Source: Arthrinium phaeospermum (lineage: Eukaryota > Ascomycota > Sordariomycetes > Amphisphaeriales > Apiosporaceae). Taken from it: a stretch of DNA of 64,000 nucleotides. Every line of letters starts with the position of its first letter. Positions within the stretch are counted from its first letter, which is position 1. The notes beneath the pieces are model-generated. The model ran no database searches, was not told where the DNA came from, and saw only the letters and a list, made by a program, of their open reading frames with translations. The DNA is taken from positions 1,364,001-1,428,000 of the forward strand of contig QYRS01000002.1 in the NCBI GenBank assembly GCA_006503535.1, written 5' to 3'. The translations under genes and the position numbers were made by a program. Below are positions 23,479-34,448 of the stretch, one piece after another.

Positions 23479-24274
23479 TGGAGCTGGCCTGGGATGAGCA
23501 AGATTTGGGCGGTGAGTTAGGGGTTCATGCATGGCTCCGGTGTTACCTGGCTGCTTGATGGACGGATCATCGTCAATCCAACAGCGCTACTTGATCATGG
23601 GAGGCGTAAATGAATTATGAGGCTCCGGGGCGAAGATATAGATCCTAAGGGGGGTTCGTATGAATCTGATACGGCCATATAGCAGTAGACGGTTGTTTTA
23701 CGTCTTGTAATGGGCATGGCGGTTTTTAGAACGAGTATATTTTTCATTGATATGAGTTTTAGTAATTATCCTCCACACATACCCACCCACCTACGTATCT
23801 CCCATTTGAAAACGATACCACCAATTGATCCTTGAATGTTGACGCAACACTCACTCTGAACGATTCTAGGTCTATGGTGCCAGTACCGCACCTACAGTAG
23901 CGCACCCACCACTAAGAGGTATTCCCGGGCATTTGGATTTGGACACTGGAGGGGCTCTGTGGGGGAACCGTAAAGTAACCTGGCCTGCTAATAACTGTGC
24001 TAGAATGAAACCAATACATAATGCACTTATCAATCAACCGGCACATTACGGAGTCTGCGCAGTTTTCTATTTTCTTGGCCAGGTACCTACTCCCACCAAC
24101 CCTGCAAGCTCCATTGGAGAAAAAAAAATTCAAGTCGGCATCCCACTACATACCTCCGACATTAAAATATTTCCGGTTCTATTTCTCAACGCCCATTCAC
24201 CGCCCAAATTTGTTCTCACCGCCTTCCACCTGCCTGTCGCATGAGCATCGCCATCGCATCGCACCGCACTTACA
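23479..24274. other. Intergenic between CPR and the BED-finger gene
   Basis: About 800 bp in tandem orientation. It holds the CPR 3' untranslated region and the promoter of the next gene. The last 150 bases are C/T-rich. No gene is seen. Confidence 0.5.
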
Positions 24275-27083
24275 ATGGGTCGAAAGGTAAGTCTTCAGCT
24301 ACATTCTCGCCTTGACTTGGCCTTGTTGATGTGAGAGTACTGCTTTCAATATTTTGCTCTCTCACGTCCAGGCAATCTAGCAATGTCGGAGAAGCCTCTC
24401 ATATTTTATTTACGGCAGGTTGCTGACTAGTATCAAATCAAATAGCCCAATCCAGTCATCCTCTCTTACTTTGAGCGAGGCGAGAAGCTCAAGGACAACA
24501 GTAACAGATATGCGCATACCTGTGTAAAATGTGGCGAGCACTTTGCCAAGGGCCGCATCGACTCTCTGACAAACCATCTGACCAAAAACTGTCCTGCCAT
24601 TTCTGAAGCCGAGAGGATCAATGCGTGCCTGGCCCTCCATGGCATTTCTGGCAACACGGCTGCTGCCCGCAGTAACAGGGCCAACAACGCCCAGAACAAC
24701 AACTCGGCAGCCAATGCACTTGCCTTGACGCAGAGCAATTGGACCGCCCTCGAGACACTGGCTGAAGTGTCCCGTCAGATCGATCTCAGTGAGAAACACG
24801 ATGACCATATGCCGCACAACCGCAACCAGGCCGTCGATGCGACGTCAGCACCGTTTGCCGACAGTCTGCTCGCTCCCATGGAACACCATGACTTCCAGCA
24901 GCTCCACGAGCAGTTTACCATGGAAGAGCAACCCTTGACTTTTGATGGCCAACCGCACACCGAGGATCAACCAGGGTTAGAAGGCGCCCAACATGAGATG
25001 CAGCATCAGATGCATCACGACATGCAGCACGAAATCCAGCACGACATGCAGCACGACATGCAACATGGTATGCAACACGAAATCCAGCACGACATGCAGC
25101 ATGAGATGCAGCATGAGATGCAGCATGAGATGCAACATGAGATGCCTCACGAGATGCCACACGAGATGCAGCATGAACTGCAGCATGAGCACGAACTCAC
25201 CACGGAGGAGAAGTTGCAGAATCTCCTGCAAGCGGATGGCGTGCCCGCCGACTCGAATCTTTCTGTAGCCGTGGCAGCTACTGCTCGGCTGAACCCGTCC
25301 TTCCTCGACCCTCAATTGCACCAGGTATTGCAGCAAGAGTCGAGTTCGGAGTCCATGGGCACTTCCGAGTGTCCTGTAACCTCGGCCCCTGATGAGAACT
25401 TGGAAGTTGTCGAGTCGCTACAGTTTGCACCCGCCTCGGAGGCCTCCGGGGAACAGCGTCTTCCCGAAGCCCCCTTTCCCCCTGAATCAGATGCCATGAC
25501 AACTCCGTCAACAGGACTGGAACCGCCTGTATCCAACGTGGAAACCACCACTTCGGAGGCCCCGGCGCCTCTCGTGGCCGAGGGAATGGCGGGTGAAGCA
25601 GACATGTTAATTGACTTTTCGCCGCCTCTGGCCACCGATGCCAAACGCCCTGCAACTCCCGGCGATCACCAGGTTAATATTACCGAAACCCCCTGGGCAG
25701 AGCTTACATATATCCCTGAAGGTCTTCAGGCACCAGCTACGGTAAGCAGTCAGAGTCAGCAGCTTGCGTTTAGCCTTGCCAAGGGTGGCATGCGCATGGA
25801 GACTATCAGCCCCAATGGAACACGCTCGAAACATGCACGAGCTCGGTTCGACTCTGAGCGACGAAAGGAGGTCCAGGAAGTCCGTCGTATTGGTGCCTGC
25901 ATACGGTGTCGCATATTACGAAAGGTGTGCTCAAAGGGCACTCCATGTGACACATGTCGAAAAGTCCTTTCGCCTCGAGTCTGGCTTACTGGATGCGTGC
26001 GAACAAAGCTGGCTGAGCAACTCGAACTCTACTCGGCCGGTGTGCAGGTCGTCATTGCACAAAAGCGCATCAATGAGTTGAAAAGCGAATACACTCTGTC
26101 CAATAAGGGTGTCGTTATCGAGGCATCTCATTTCAAAGAGACTGGGCACCAAATGGTCTTCCAAATGCTGGAAGGCTACTCGACTAAGGATGCCCAGGAG
26201 CAAAAGGGTGACCCCGAAGCTCCCAGTACGCTGGTTATGATTGACTCCAACAAGGAGGACATTCCGGCCAAAGTAGAAACGTACATGCGCCAGGTTCTAC
26301 CCGAACTCATTAGGCGCGAACAATCGTCTCATGTGCGGGTTACCCTTGAATGCGCTATGCAGGTTGTGGAAGAAAGCAATGATGAGTTATTGCGAAGATC
26401 ACTGGATCTTTGGGGCCTGGTAGAGCTGATGGACCGCGAACGCCAGTGGTCTTTTCTTAGGAAGATGAGCGACGGCAGCGGTGGTGTTGTGGAGGTCACT
26501 GATGATTCTCACAACGAAATCTTCACGAACATTTGCACGCAGCTCACTGCGGGGGCCGAGCGAAAAGCGGCCGCGACCAGCAAGAGCCTTCTCAACGGGA
26601 TCCAGCGCAACTTGCAGGACGGCAAGACCAAACTTGGGTTTCCCATGTTCCTCACGGCCATGGTTTTCTTGAACTGCGTCGAGAAGACTACATGGGCCTT
26701 CAAGGCCTGGGAGGGCGAGAGTATCCGGCAACAGTGGCCTTTGGAAAAGCAACCCAATCACTTCTATCACCAGGGATACGGGCTCTGCGACCTCTTGCGC
26801 ATGCTGCTCATGATCCGGCATACTCTTCCCAGAGCAACAGCACCCGATTCAGACACGCCTCTTATGGCTGATGAACAGCAGGATGAGATAGTGAAGAAGT
26901 ATTATCGGGACCTGAATGTAACCTGTAAGGAGACCCCCCCCCCCCCCACCCCAATCCCCAGCCATTACTGACTGACCTTGTGCAGGTGCATTTCTACAAG
27001 AAAGGAGGGATCACTTCTCTTTTGACCAGTCTGATTCAAGGTCGCTCGAGTTCCTCTTTTGCTCCAACCTTCTCCTGACCTGA
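24275..27083 (+). CDS. BED-type zinc finger and cysteine-cluster regulator with His-Met-Gln repeat
   Basis: A probable DNA-binding regulator. Exons are 24275-24286 (four codons), 24446-26924 and 26986-27083; the joined frame is 862 residues. Residues about 10-60 hold a BED-like finger, with SYFERGEKLKDNSNRYAHTC, then CGEHF and an NHLTKNC ending. Residues 187-250 are 16 tandem tetrapeptides of the form H-E/D-M-Q. A cysteine cluster near residues 545-575 reads CIRCRILRKVC, then CDTC and a distant Cys: its first part fits Zn2Cys6 spacing (CX2CX6C) but the last interval, 12 residues, is longer than usual. The helical C-terminal half (VRVTLECAMQVVEESN, LWGLVELMDRERQW) has the look of a fungus-specific conserved domain. 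The first intron follows only four codons. Targets cannot be told from the sequence. Family membership is fairly sure, exact role unknown. Confidence 0.8.
24992..25183 (+). repeat. 12-bp coding minisatellite, 16 units
   Basis: Sixteen in-frame 12-bp units, each beginning with a His codon (CAT or CAC) and mostly reading His-Glu/Asp-Met-Gln. Units vary (Ile or Leu for Met, Pro or His for Gln, one Gly and one Gln at position 2), so the array is old enough to have diverged but still keeps its period perfectly. Confidence 0.95.
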
Positions 27084-28270
27084 GAGAATGTGGTCTGGAG
27101 AGACCTCTTTGCCAGTATATCATACCTTGTTTTGGTAGCCAGCAAGAGCGGAGATAAGGGCAGAGAGGACGTCTCACAACGCAGTGTGCAGAATTTGTAC
27201 ATTTGCCGGCGTGTTAATAAACGCAACTATGAAGAAGTAGAGGAAAGCAAAAACGGCTTTGGGAGGTGCTGTGGATTAGATGCTTCTTAGACAAAGATAC
27301 CCCATAGCAAGTCTAGGAGGAGTGGCGTTTTCAGGCCTTGCATTTTCTGCCAGCTATTGTCATAGTAGACTGTTGAACATACACAAGCAATGAAGCATGA
27401 TGAACAAAGTGTTCCAACATATTACTATACTCGCAAAAAGTGTCGTATCATTACAAAATCTGTATAAAGTGTACAAAGAACCCCCGTATCCGTCCCCTTC
27501 CCCTCTCCCTCATGAACCAGAGAGAACCGCAAAGAAAAATGGAAGGTTCGGTCACGTCTCTCTCGTTCCTTCTTTACCCCCCTTCCCCTTTAGTGTCGGC
27601 CCCCCTTCCCCCCCCATCCCCTAAAAAGAACCAGAACAAGTGAACTCCCCCATTTTTTTCCGTTTGCAGGCAAAATAATAATACAAAAGACCTCCCTGAA
27701 AACTCCTCAAGATTTCCGTATCAACCAGGTCGAAATCGCCCCTTTCCCTAATCTCTTTCGCTCTTGTTGCCGTTCAAGGCGGAAGAGTAAAAATTATGAA
27801 AATGAAGGGAAGTAGTAGAAGAAGGAAGAACAACACACAAAAAGCAAGAGGTATAATAGTAGCCCGACACGCCCATCACAAGCTGAAACTCCGATGTTGT
27901 ATGTAGTAGTACCCACGGTCCTCTTCCCCCTGCCGTCTACCCTACCCTACCCGGGTGGCTTTTTTGTGCTCTCGTTTTATTGCCTACTGCTACTTCTCCG
28001 CCAGTCAATGTCTATCAGAACCCGTATACGAGAATAGAGACTATGACGACGGCGCATAAACGGCGAAGAGTGGCAAGAGCAACAACGGCATGGGCAGGAG
28101 GAAGGAGGGGGGAAAGACGTGTATGAAGAAGAAGAAGACGACGAAGAAATTGTGGAAGAGACCCAGCGAAGGGGGGCGAGCGACCATTCGAGGCAGAAGC
28201 ACGCCCAGGCGAACACGAGCCAGGCCAGACACCAAGCCAGCGCCACCGCGGTCCAGCAGCAGCCTTTCAA
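27084..28270. other. Intergenic, convergent 3' flanks
   Basis: Between the 3' ends of the BED-finger gene (+) and STU1 (-). From about 27480 to 27660 the plus strand is strongly C/T-rich with C runs, and from 28100 to 28150 it is a GAAGAAGA purine tract. No open frame here looks like a protein. Confidence 0.5.
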
Positions 28271-31200
28271 CTAAGCCGCCGCCGCCGGGCCGGCCGACGT
28301 CTCCCGCTGGCGCTTGACCACGTAGTATGTGATGAGGCTCTTGGGGTCGTCCTTGACACCTTTCATGCACTCCCAGAACTTGTGCTCGCCGACGCGCGCG
28401 TGTAGGGCGACGCAGAGCTGTACGGCCTCCATGCGAACGCCGCTCTCCCGGCTCTCGAGGCAGCGGGCCGCGAGGCTCGCTAGTCCGCCGATCTCAGTAT
28501 CGTTGGGCGTGAACGTCGGGCGCGTGTCAATGACCTGCTTGAGGACGTGCAGACCCATGCCGAGGCTGCGCGAGCCAGCAGCGTCCATCTCCAGCTCGCC
28601 CAAGCGACGAGTCATGGTGACGGTGATCTCATCGGCGTCTCCAAGGAGCACCAACTCGTCGGCTAAGAGCTCCATGCCACTGACGATGTGGGTGCGGGCT
28701 TCGTAGGCAGCGCGTGTAGCAAGTAGCGCCTCCAAACCTCTCGAGACGTGGGGTTGAAAGTTGTCACGCAGATTCTTCAAGAGAAGCTTGATCGTCGCCA
28801 AGACCTGGGCCTTGACATCTTGGATCTTCTCGGTACTGAGATCCGCTAGAGGGGCTTCCAGGTACTGGAACAACCCAACGAGCAGCGCATCAAATTTGTC
28901 GTCCGTGAACAGACCCTTGTTGTTCCGTATCAGGGACTGTAATTTCCGGAAGCCGTGAACGTCGAGATTGCGCGACTTGACGCGCGCAGTACCGCTATCT
29001 AGTATGCGAGTATTTTGGCGGGCTTTGTCTGGGCTGACTGGTGGGTTTTCTCCTGCGGCCCCGACAGCATTGGCGTTCAGGCTCAAGCGGCCTGCATCTT
29101 CGTTGACATGTCTTGCTTCCAGGACGGGCCGTATAGAGTCCCCGTTGGTGGCGGGCTGTGGGCTAGTGGACGGGGATTGGGCAGTCAAAGGATCCTCATA
29201 GACCTTGAGTGTCTTTGATGGGGTTTCAGGGTGTGGTTCACGTGTTTCCTCGCTGCCATTTGCCTCTTCGGGCTGGACGATTACCATGGGTTCCGAGATC
29301 TCCATAGGTTCCGGAACTTCCGTGGGCTCCGAGACCTCCACAGGCTCCGAGACCTCCATAGGCTCTGCAGTTTCTGTGGGCTCGAAAGGCTCTACTAGCA
29401 CGAATGGCTCTTCTGGCTCCGCAGCTTCGGCGGGTTCTGGGGACCCTATAGTCTCTACAGGCGTTGTAGGCTCCACATGTGCTGCGAGCTCTTCTTGCAC
29501 CTCCTGCGGCTCCGGAACAACAGACGCCTCCCTTTCAGGTGTCGGTATGGCATTCTCTTTGGGTTCGGTAGCGCTTGGCACGACCAGAGAAAACTCTTCG
29601 TCTGCCTTTGTAGGGCTACCGCTAGGATCAAAGCCAGCCATGGCAGTCTGAGCCTTGACCGGGGTAGGTCGTGGCGATTCCGCCGCTGTGGCTTTGGTTG
29701 TCGTTGTTGGCCTGGGCGGGCTCATTGCACTGGACTCGCTGAGGGTGGGTTGGTGCCCGGGTCTGGGTCTCGGTGCCGTCCTTCTAGGGGACCCCGAGAT
29801 AGCCTTGGGGGCGCTGACCTTGGATTTGATCTCAACCGGACTGGATCTCCCGGATAGCAGGCCATCATTGTTGCGACCGGCATACGGCCCGGCAGTAGCG
29901 GGTCGGGGCGCCATTTCTGGCCGTTGCCCCATCTCGGGCCGTTTTCGCACAGGCCTCGTAGGGGCAGCAGACATGCCTCCATGGCCAGCTGCAGCCTTGA
30001 CCCGCGTCTGGCTTGTAGAGGCGCCGGCACTGGGTTGGGTAGATGAGGAGTGGCTCAATGTGGATGCGGGACGCTGCGGGGATATTGTTGCCATCGCAGA
30101 GCCTGGGCGCGCTGGTAGATTTTTTACTGCAAGAGCCTTTTTCTGTGCCATCATAGCGTCTCTCAACGATGGTTTCGATGCGGTTGACATCGTGCTCTTG
30201 GAGAAACCCATGCCTGGGCGCGCTGCTGGCTCGGCTCCCTTTTTGGGCGAGTTGGGGTTGTTCGGGTCCTTTTGTAGAAGCTTTTGCGCCGTGGAATCCA
30301 GGTTTTCCATAATCCTGTTATGCGAGTTAGTACACTGCCTCGACAAGCCAGAAAGGGTTTGGCCAACTTACGTTTCTGCTCTTGCGGGCCAAACAGTGGC
30401 GAATAGCCAATATGTTGAACGCATCTGCTCACGAACGCCAGGGTTCGCGTCACCAAGGCCTTTCTTGATGCACTTTTCCAAAAGGTCAAGATCAAGGTGA
30501 TTCTTGTGGTGCGCCTCCTTTCTGATCAGTGTCTTGAGCCATCCGGCGACATAGGTCCTGGGTTGTACGTTCTTGTCCTGGCAGGCACCCCAGATGTGTT
30601 GCATGATCCTAGCATTGTAGGTGCACCTGCCGAGGATCGTATCAACACAGACATTGGACAGCTGTGACATGAGCTTCTTGGTCGCGGCACAGAGCTTGAT
30701 AAACGTCTGCATGAGTAGCTCGACCATGGGGTCCATACTAGGCCCAAAAGCCAAGGCCATGTCTTGAACGAGAGCGCATGCCTCCTTCGCCAAACTTGTT
30801 CGTAGGGTCAGGCATGCCTTGATGATGCCATCCAACATGCTCTTGCACGAAGCCAGAAACTGGTCAGGGAAGTCTTGCGGCACATTTCCGGCGATGAGCT
30901 TTCTCAGCTTTGTGGTGCTCTCCTCTCGCTTCAGCCAGTTTTGCTCAGTCTCCTTGCCCTCAAACCATGGGAGCATATCCCTGAAGATATCCTCTAGCTC
31001 ACGCGACGTATTGACGTATGCGGGGTCGACTGGTTCTGAGCGCAATTCTGGCGCGGGCGTTGTAGGTCTCTCGCTGGACATAGAGGACACACTGGCGGCC
31101 AAGTTTCCTCTTGGCCTGACGAGAGGCGCAGAGTCCGGTCGTTCCTCGGGCATCACTCTTTTGGCTGTCGCAGGGCCAGGGACTAGTTCCTTCACAATAG

Positions 31201-31923
31201 CCGCTTCTATCGCTGGTCGCACCTTGAAGTTCTTGAGCTGTTTCTTCAAATCAGACTTCGCAGCTCCTGGGGAGTCTCTGTAGGGCACTTGGTCAGCGTT
31301 TGCGACAGGTAAGAAGTACGCGGTTCGTGGGGGGCGCACCTGAACAGTTCTATAACTGTGGCCTTGGCGACGTCGCGCACCATTCCGTCGGCATCCTCCA
31401 ACAACTCCATTAGTGTGGGAACGTATACTCTGAACTGCAAGCCGTGCTCCTTATGCATCTGCACCAGCCATTGCATGCTCGACTCCTTGGCCCGGGGGTT
31501 TTTGCCGGCCATAGCCACGTTGCGCACGAATCGCTCGGCCTCTACTGGCGCAGCTCCGTACATGGTCGTCATAGCTTGGATAGCCAGAGCTCGGAACTTG
31601 TCCTTTGTGTCGCCCAGCTTTTCCACAATCAGAGGCATCGTATACTTTGCTTCCCTCAGGATATACTTGGGCTCCTGTCGCGACAGTCGCGTCAGGAGGT
31701 GGTTGAGTGCGGTAAAGCCGGCATTGACGAGGGCCGAGTGTTGGGAGCTGGAAGCCAGCCGCAGGGCCTCGAAGAGCGGCGCGACGCACGTGTCCGGGAC
31801 GTTGTGTTGCTTGATAGCGGACTTGGCGGCGGTGACTTGCTGGGCTTTCGCATCGACGGAGACATCTTTTTTCAGTATCGCCATGAGGTCGGCGACCTGC
31901 TGCTCGGTGAGTTTTTCCGCCAT
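28271..31923 (-). CDS. STU1: CLASP-family microtubule-binding protein Stu1
   Basis: Stu1/CLASP binds microtubule plus ends, promotes rescue and is needed for spindle stability and kinetochore capture. Exons on the minus strand are 31923-31340, 31277-30372 and 30314-28271. Both introns keep frame; the second has a TACTAAC branch site. The product is 1177 residues. An N-terminal TOG-like helical array spans about 1-200. A second CLASP-N array starts near residue 289 (LEDIFRDMLPWFEGKETEQNW) and runs to about 500. A long Ser/Pro/Arg-rich basic region (about 500-770), typical of microtubule-binding linkers, follows. An acidic Glu-Pro-Val/Met-Glu-Val-Ser repeat tract spans about 780-860, and the C terminus is helical. 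Length matches fungal Stu1. The start Met is the one nearest KLTEQQVADLM; another Met lies two codons upstream. Confidence 0.93.
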
Positions 31924-33154
31924 GGTCACCCGCCGGAAGGGTACTGTGAGCTAATGTTTCGACAAGCCAACGGTAGGTATCGGTTTTCCTGCAAAAAAGA
32001 CACAGTAAAGTCAGTAATCGTGCTGGTGCGCGTCGCATTCGATCCAAGGGAGCTTTGGGTAGCAAAAGTTTGTCGAGCAGAGGAGCGCCGTTTTATTTCG
32101 CCCGGCTGAGATGCCGGACACATGCAAGGAGTGAGGAACAAAAGGGCGCATTCGTTTGTACATACTCAGGCTGGGTCTGTCGGGTTGCTGTTCGGTTCGC
32201 AAAGAATGGGCTGGGTACCGGAGGTAGGCTCTAGCAAATGCAGTAATGACATTGGTCAAGGAGATAGATGGCAGGGTCGCGGTTGTGATTTGTCAGATAT
32301 GGATCAGTCGATGGTGGTTGCGAACGGGAGGCCACGGCGAAAAAAGAGCATGTGAGATGGTGTAGCAGATTTGTTGTCGCGACGCATCCCAAAGCCCAAT
32401 GATAGGGACGGACAGGTGTTGTGTTTTTTCGGGAGTCTACTTAGTCAATCAAGTCGTGTTGTTGCCGATCAACCAGCAGCTGCTGCAACTCCCACTCTCC
32501 CACTCTCGCATGCAGCAAACAGCTTCTGCGGAGATAGAGACGCCGGCAGCTGTGGAGTTTCGGCCTTTATCCCAATCCAGCCCAAGAGCCCAACCAGAAG
32601 ACGGTGGGCCTGCTTGGCCTAATAGAACACCCACCAAAGCGAGACATTGATTGGGTCTCTAGCGGCAATTCCTCCACGCTAGGGCGGCATGGTCCCCTGT
32701 AACTCAAGAACAGTACCCTTGCCAACCCAGCCGGTGATCTCAAATAGGCATGATACTTGTTTGTAAAGTGAGGGGCAAACTCACACACAGCAGTAGGTAA
32801 ACGGAGCCCTCCATGACCAACAGCAACAGCGCCGAGACTGATGCACGCAGGTCCAGCGGTCATGTAAATATGTAGACATATTGTTCCAGCAGAGCAAGAC
32901 GTCAGTCACTTCAATGTAGATACCCTATCATATCTTTGAAAGGTGACTTGTTCGTGTATGAAGCAGCTACTTACGAAAAGGTTACCTAGCCCCTCCGCCG
33001 CCAGCCAGCCCAGTCACCAGTCTGCCTGGTACTCAATTGCTGGACCAACACATGAAAGCGCCAACAGGCAGCCCCGCATCCACATCCATCACCTGTAGCA
33101 GATTGAATACCTAGGTACACATGCAACAGCCGCAACCAAAAGTACAAAAAAGTC
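31924..33154. promoter_or_regulatory. Divergent upstream region of STU1 and the BSP-family gene
   Basis: About 1.2 kb between two start codons facing away from each other. Candidate leader for STU1 lies at 31924-32100. No TATA box or other motif stands out, and no open frame looks like a protein. Confidence 0.45.
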
Positions 33155-34111
33155 GTGCCGGGTGGTGTTTCTCGAACCATCCATCCATTATATGCCTCTG
33201 CCACCCTTGACCACCCCTGTGCCTTTGCCCGTTTTCATGCCCGGCATGTCCTACAAGCACGATGCTCCTCCCCCTCCCGATGCGGAGCCGACCCCGTCGC
33301 CCGTGCCCCGGGGTGGAGGGGCCGTGACCGAGTCCGGGTCCTCCTCAACCGCAGCCCCTCCTACCCCCCAGCAACCTCAACCTCCTCCTCCTCCTTCGAC
33401 CTGCCCAAGCTGCGACTGCAGCTGAACGACCTCGCGCACCCGGGAACCTCCATCTTCCTGAGCTCCGTCGTGCCGACCCAAGTCTTCAGCGCCGCCGTGC
33501 AGAACGTCCTCGCGCACCTGTACACGGCCCCGACGCAGACACAGCTGCACCCGCCGCCCACGCGGTCCGTGACGCTGATCCTCCGGTCCATGGGCGGCGT
33601 CGCCTACACGACGGGGATGGACCTGGACGACGACCACAAAGAGATCCACCTGTCGCTCGAGTACGTGGCCGGCATCAACCCGCCGGGGCGCCGTGCCCAC
33701 GAGATCACGGGCGTCCTCACGCACGAGCTGGTCCACTGCCATCAGTGGAACGGCCAGGGGGCAGCCCCCGGCGGGCTCATCGAGGGCATCGCCGACTGGG
33801 TGCGACTGCAATGCGGGCTGGCGCCACCTCACTGGAACAAGAAGGACCGACCGGGCAAGTGGGACGCCGGTTATCAAAACACCGCATATTTTCTCGAGTA
33901 CCTGGAGGGCCGGTTTGGCAAAGGGACGGTGAGAAAGCTGAACGAGACGTTGCGAGTTGGAAAGTACGAGGAGAAGGCATTTTGGACCGGAACATTGGGC
34001 CGGCCAGTAGAGCAGCTCTGGGAAGATTACGAGAAGACATTGGAGACCAACGGCGATGGCACTCGCGCCCAAAATGGCGAGCAGGCCGTGAATGAAGCCA
34101 CGCAAACTTGA
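33155..34111 (+). CDS. Basic secretory protein (BSP) family putative zinc metallopeptidase
   Basis: The C-terminal two thirds (from about residue 80) matches the plant/fungal basic secretory protein family: KLRLQLNDLAHPG, VTLILRSMGGVAYTTG, DDDHKEIHLSLEYVAG. It has the zinc-peptidase signature HELVH at residues 190-194, followed by APGGLIEGIADWVR and GYQNTAYFLEYLE. The family is predicted to be metallopeptidase, but activity is unproven for most members. Fungal homologues commonly lack a signal peptide, and none is evident here. The N terminus is doubtful: in this frame residues 1-80 are an Arg/Ser/Pro-rich string, while an overlapping frame (33162-33425, with Met at 33192) gives a Pro-rich N terminus of more natural look. 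A short unrecognised intron, a frameshift or a later start are all possible. Convergent with the next gene. Confidence 0.8.
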   Translation: MPGGVSRTIHPLYASATLDHPCAFARFHARHVLQARCSSPSRCGADPVARAPGWRGRDRVRVLLNRSPSYPPATSTSSSSFDLPKLRLQLNDLAHPGTSIFLSSVVPTQVFSAAVQNVLAHLYTAPTQTQLHPPPTRSVTLILRSMGGVAYTTGMDLDDDHKEIHLSLEYVAGINPPGRRAHEITGVLTHELVHCHQWNGQGAAPGGLIEGIADWVRLQCGLAPPHWNKKDRPGKWDAGYQNTAYFLEYLEGRFGKGTVRKLNETLRVGKYEEKAFWTGTLGRPVEQLWEDYEKTLETNGDGTRAQNGEQAVNEATQT

Positions 34112-34448
34112 ATTACAGTCGAAATTCCTCATATAATCTTCACATATAAAATGGATGCAAACCCGCGAGAGCAACAATAAAGAGTAACATAGAATGGACC
34201 TGTGGTCATGTTGTGGTATAGGGAAAAAGTGTTGAGCGCTAAACGTGGACGCCCCAAGAAAGTTACGATATCCGAAAGTTCATGTTCCAACAGCAAACCT
34301 CCAAACGCCATGGATGCCCAATTTCCAGAAGACAAATTGCAAGATGCCATAAAACCACTTGCCCCTGTTAAGCCGAATTGACGCCTTGGCCCCACAGAGC
34401 CCCTAATGTAACATGAAAGAAGCAGACTGTGTGTTCAAGGCTACGAGT
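34112..34448. other. Short convergent intergenic gap
   Basis: The 337 bp between two converging genes presumably hold both 3' untranslated regions. Nothing else is seen. Confidence 0.5.

Noticed and set aside
24992..25183. CRISPR-like array because of the regular repeat
   Set aside because: The 12-bp units are contiguous, lack spacers and lie in frame inside a eukaryotic coding exon.
33377..34177. 266-codon minus-strand frame opposite the BSP-family gene
   Set aside because: Antisense shadow in GC-rich coding DNA; Val/Leu/Arg-rich with no motif.
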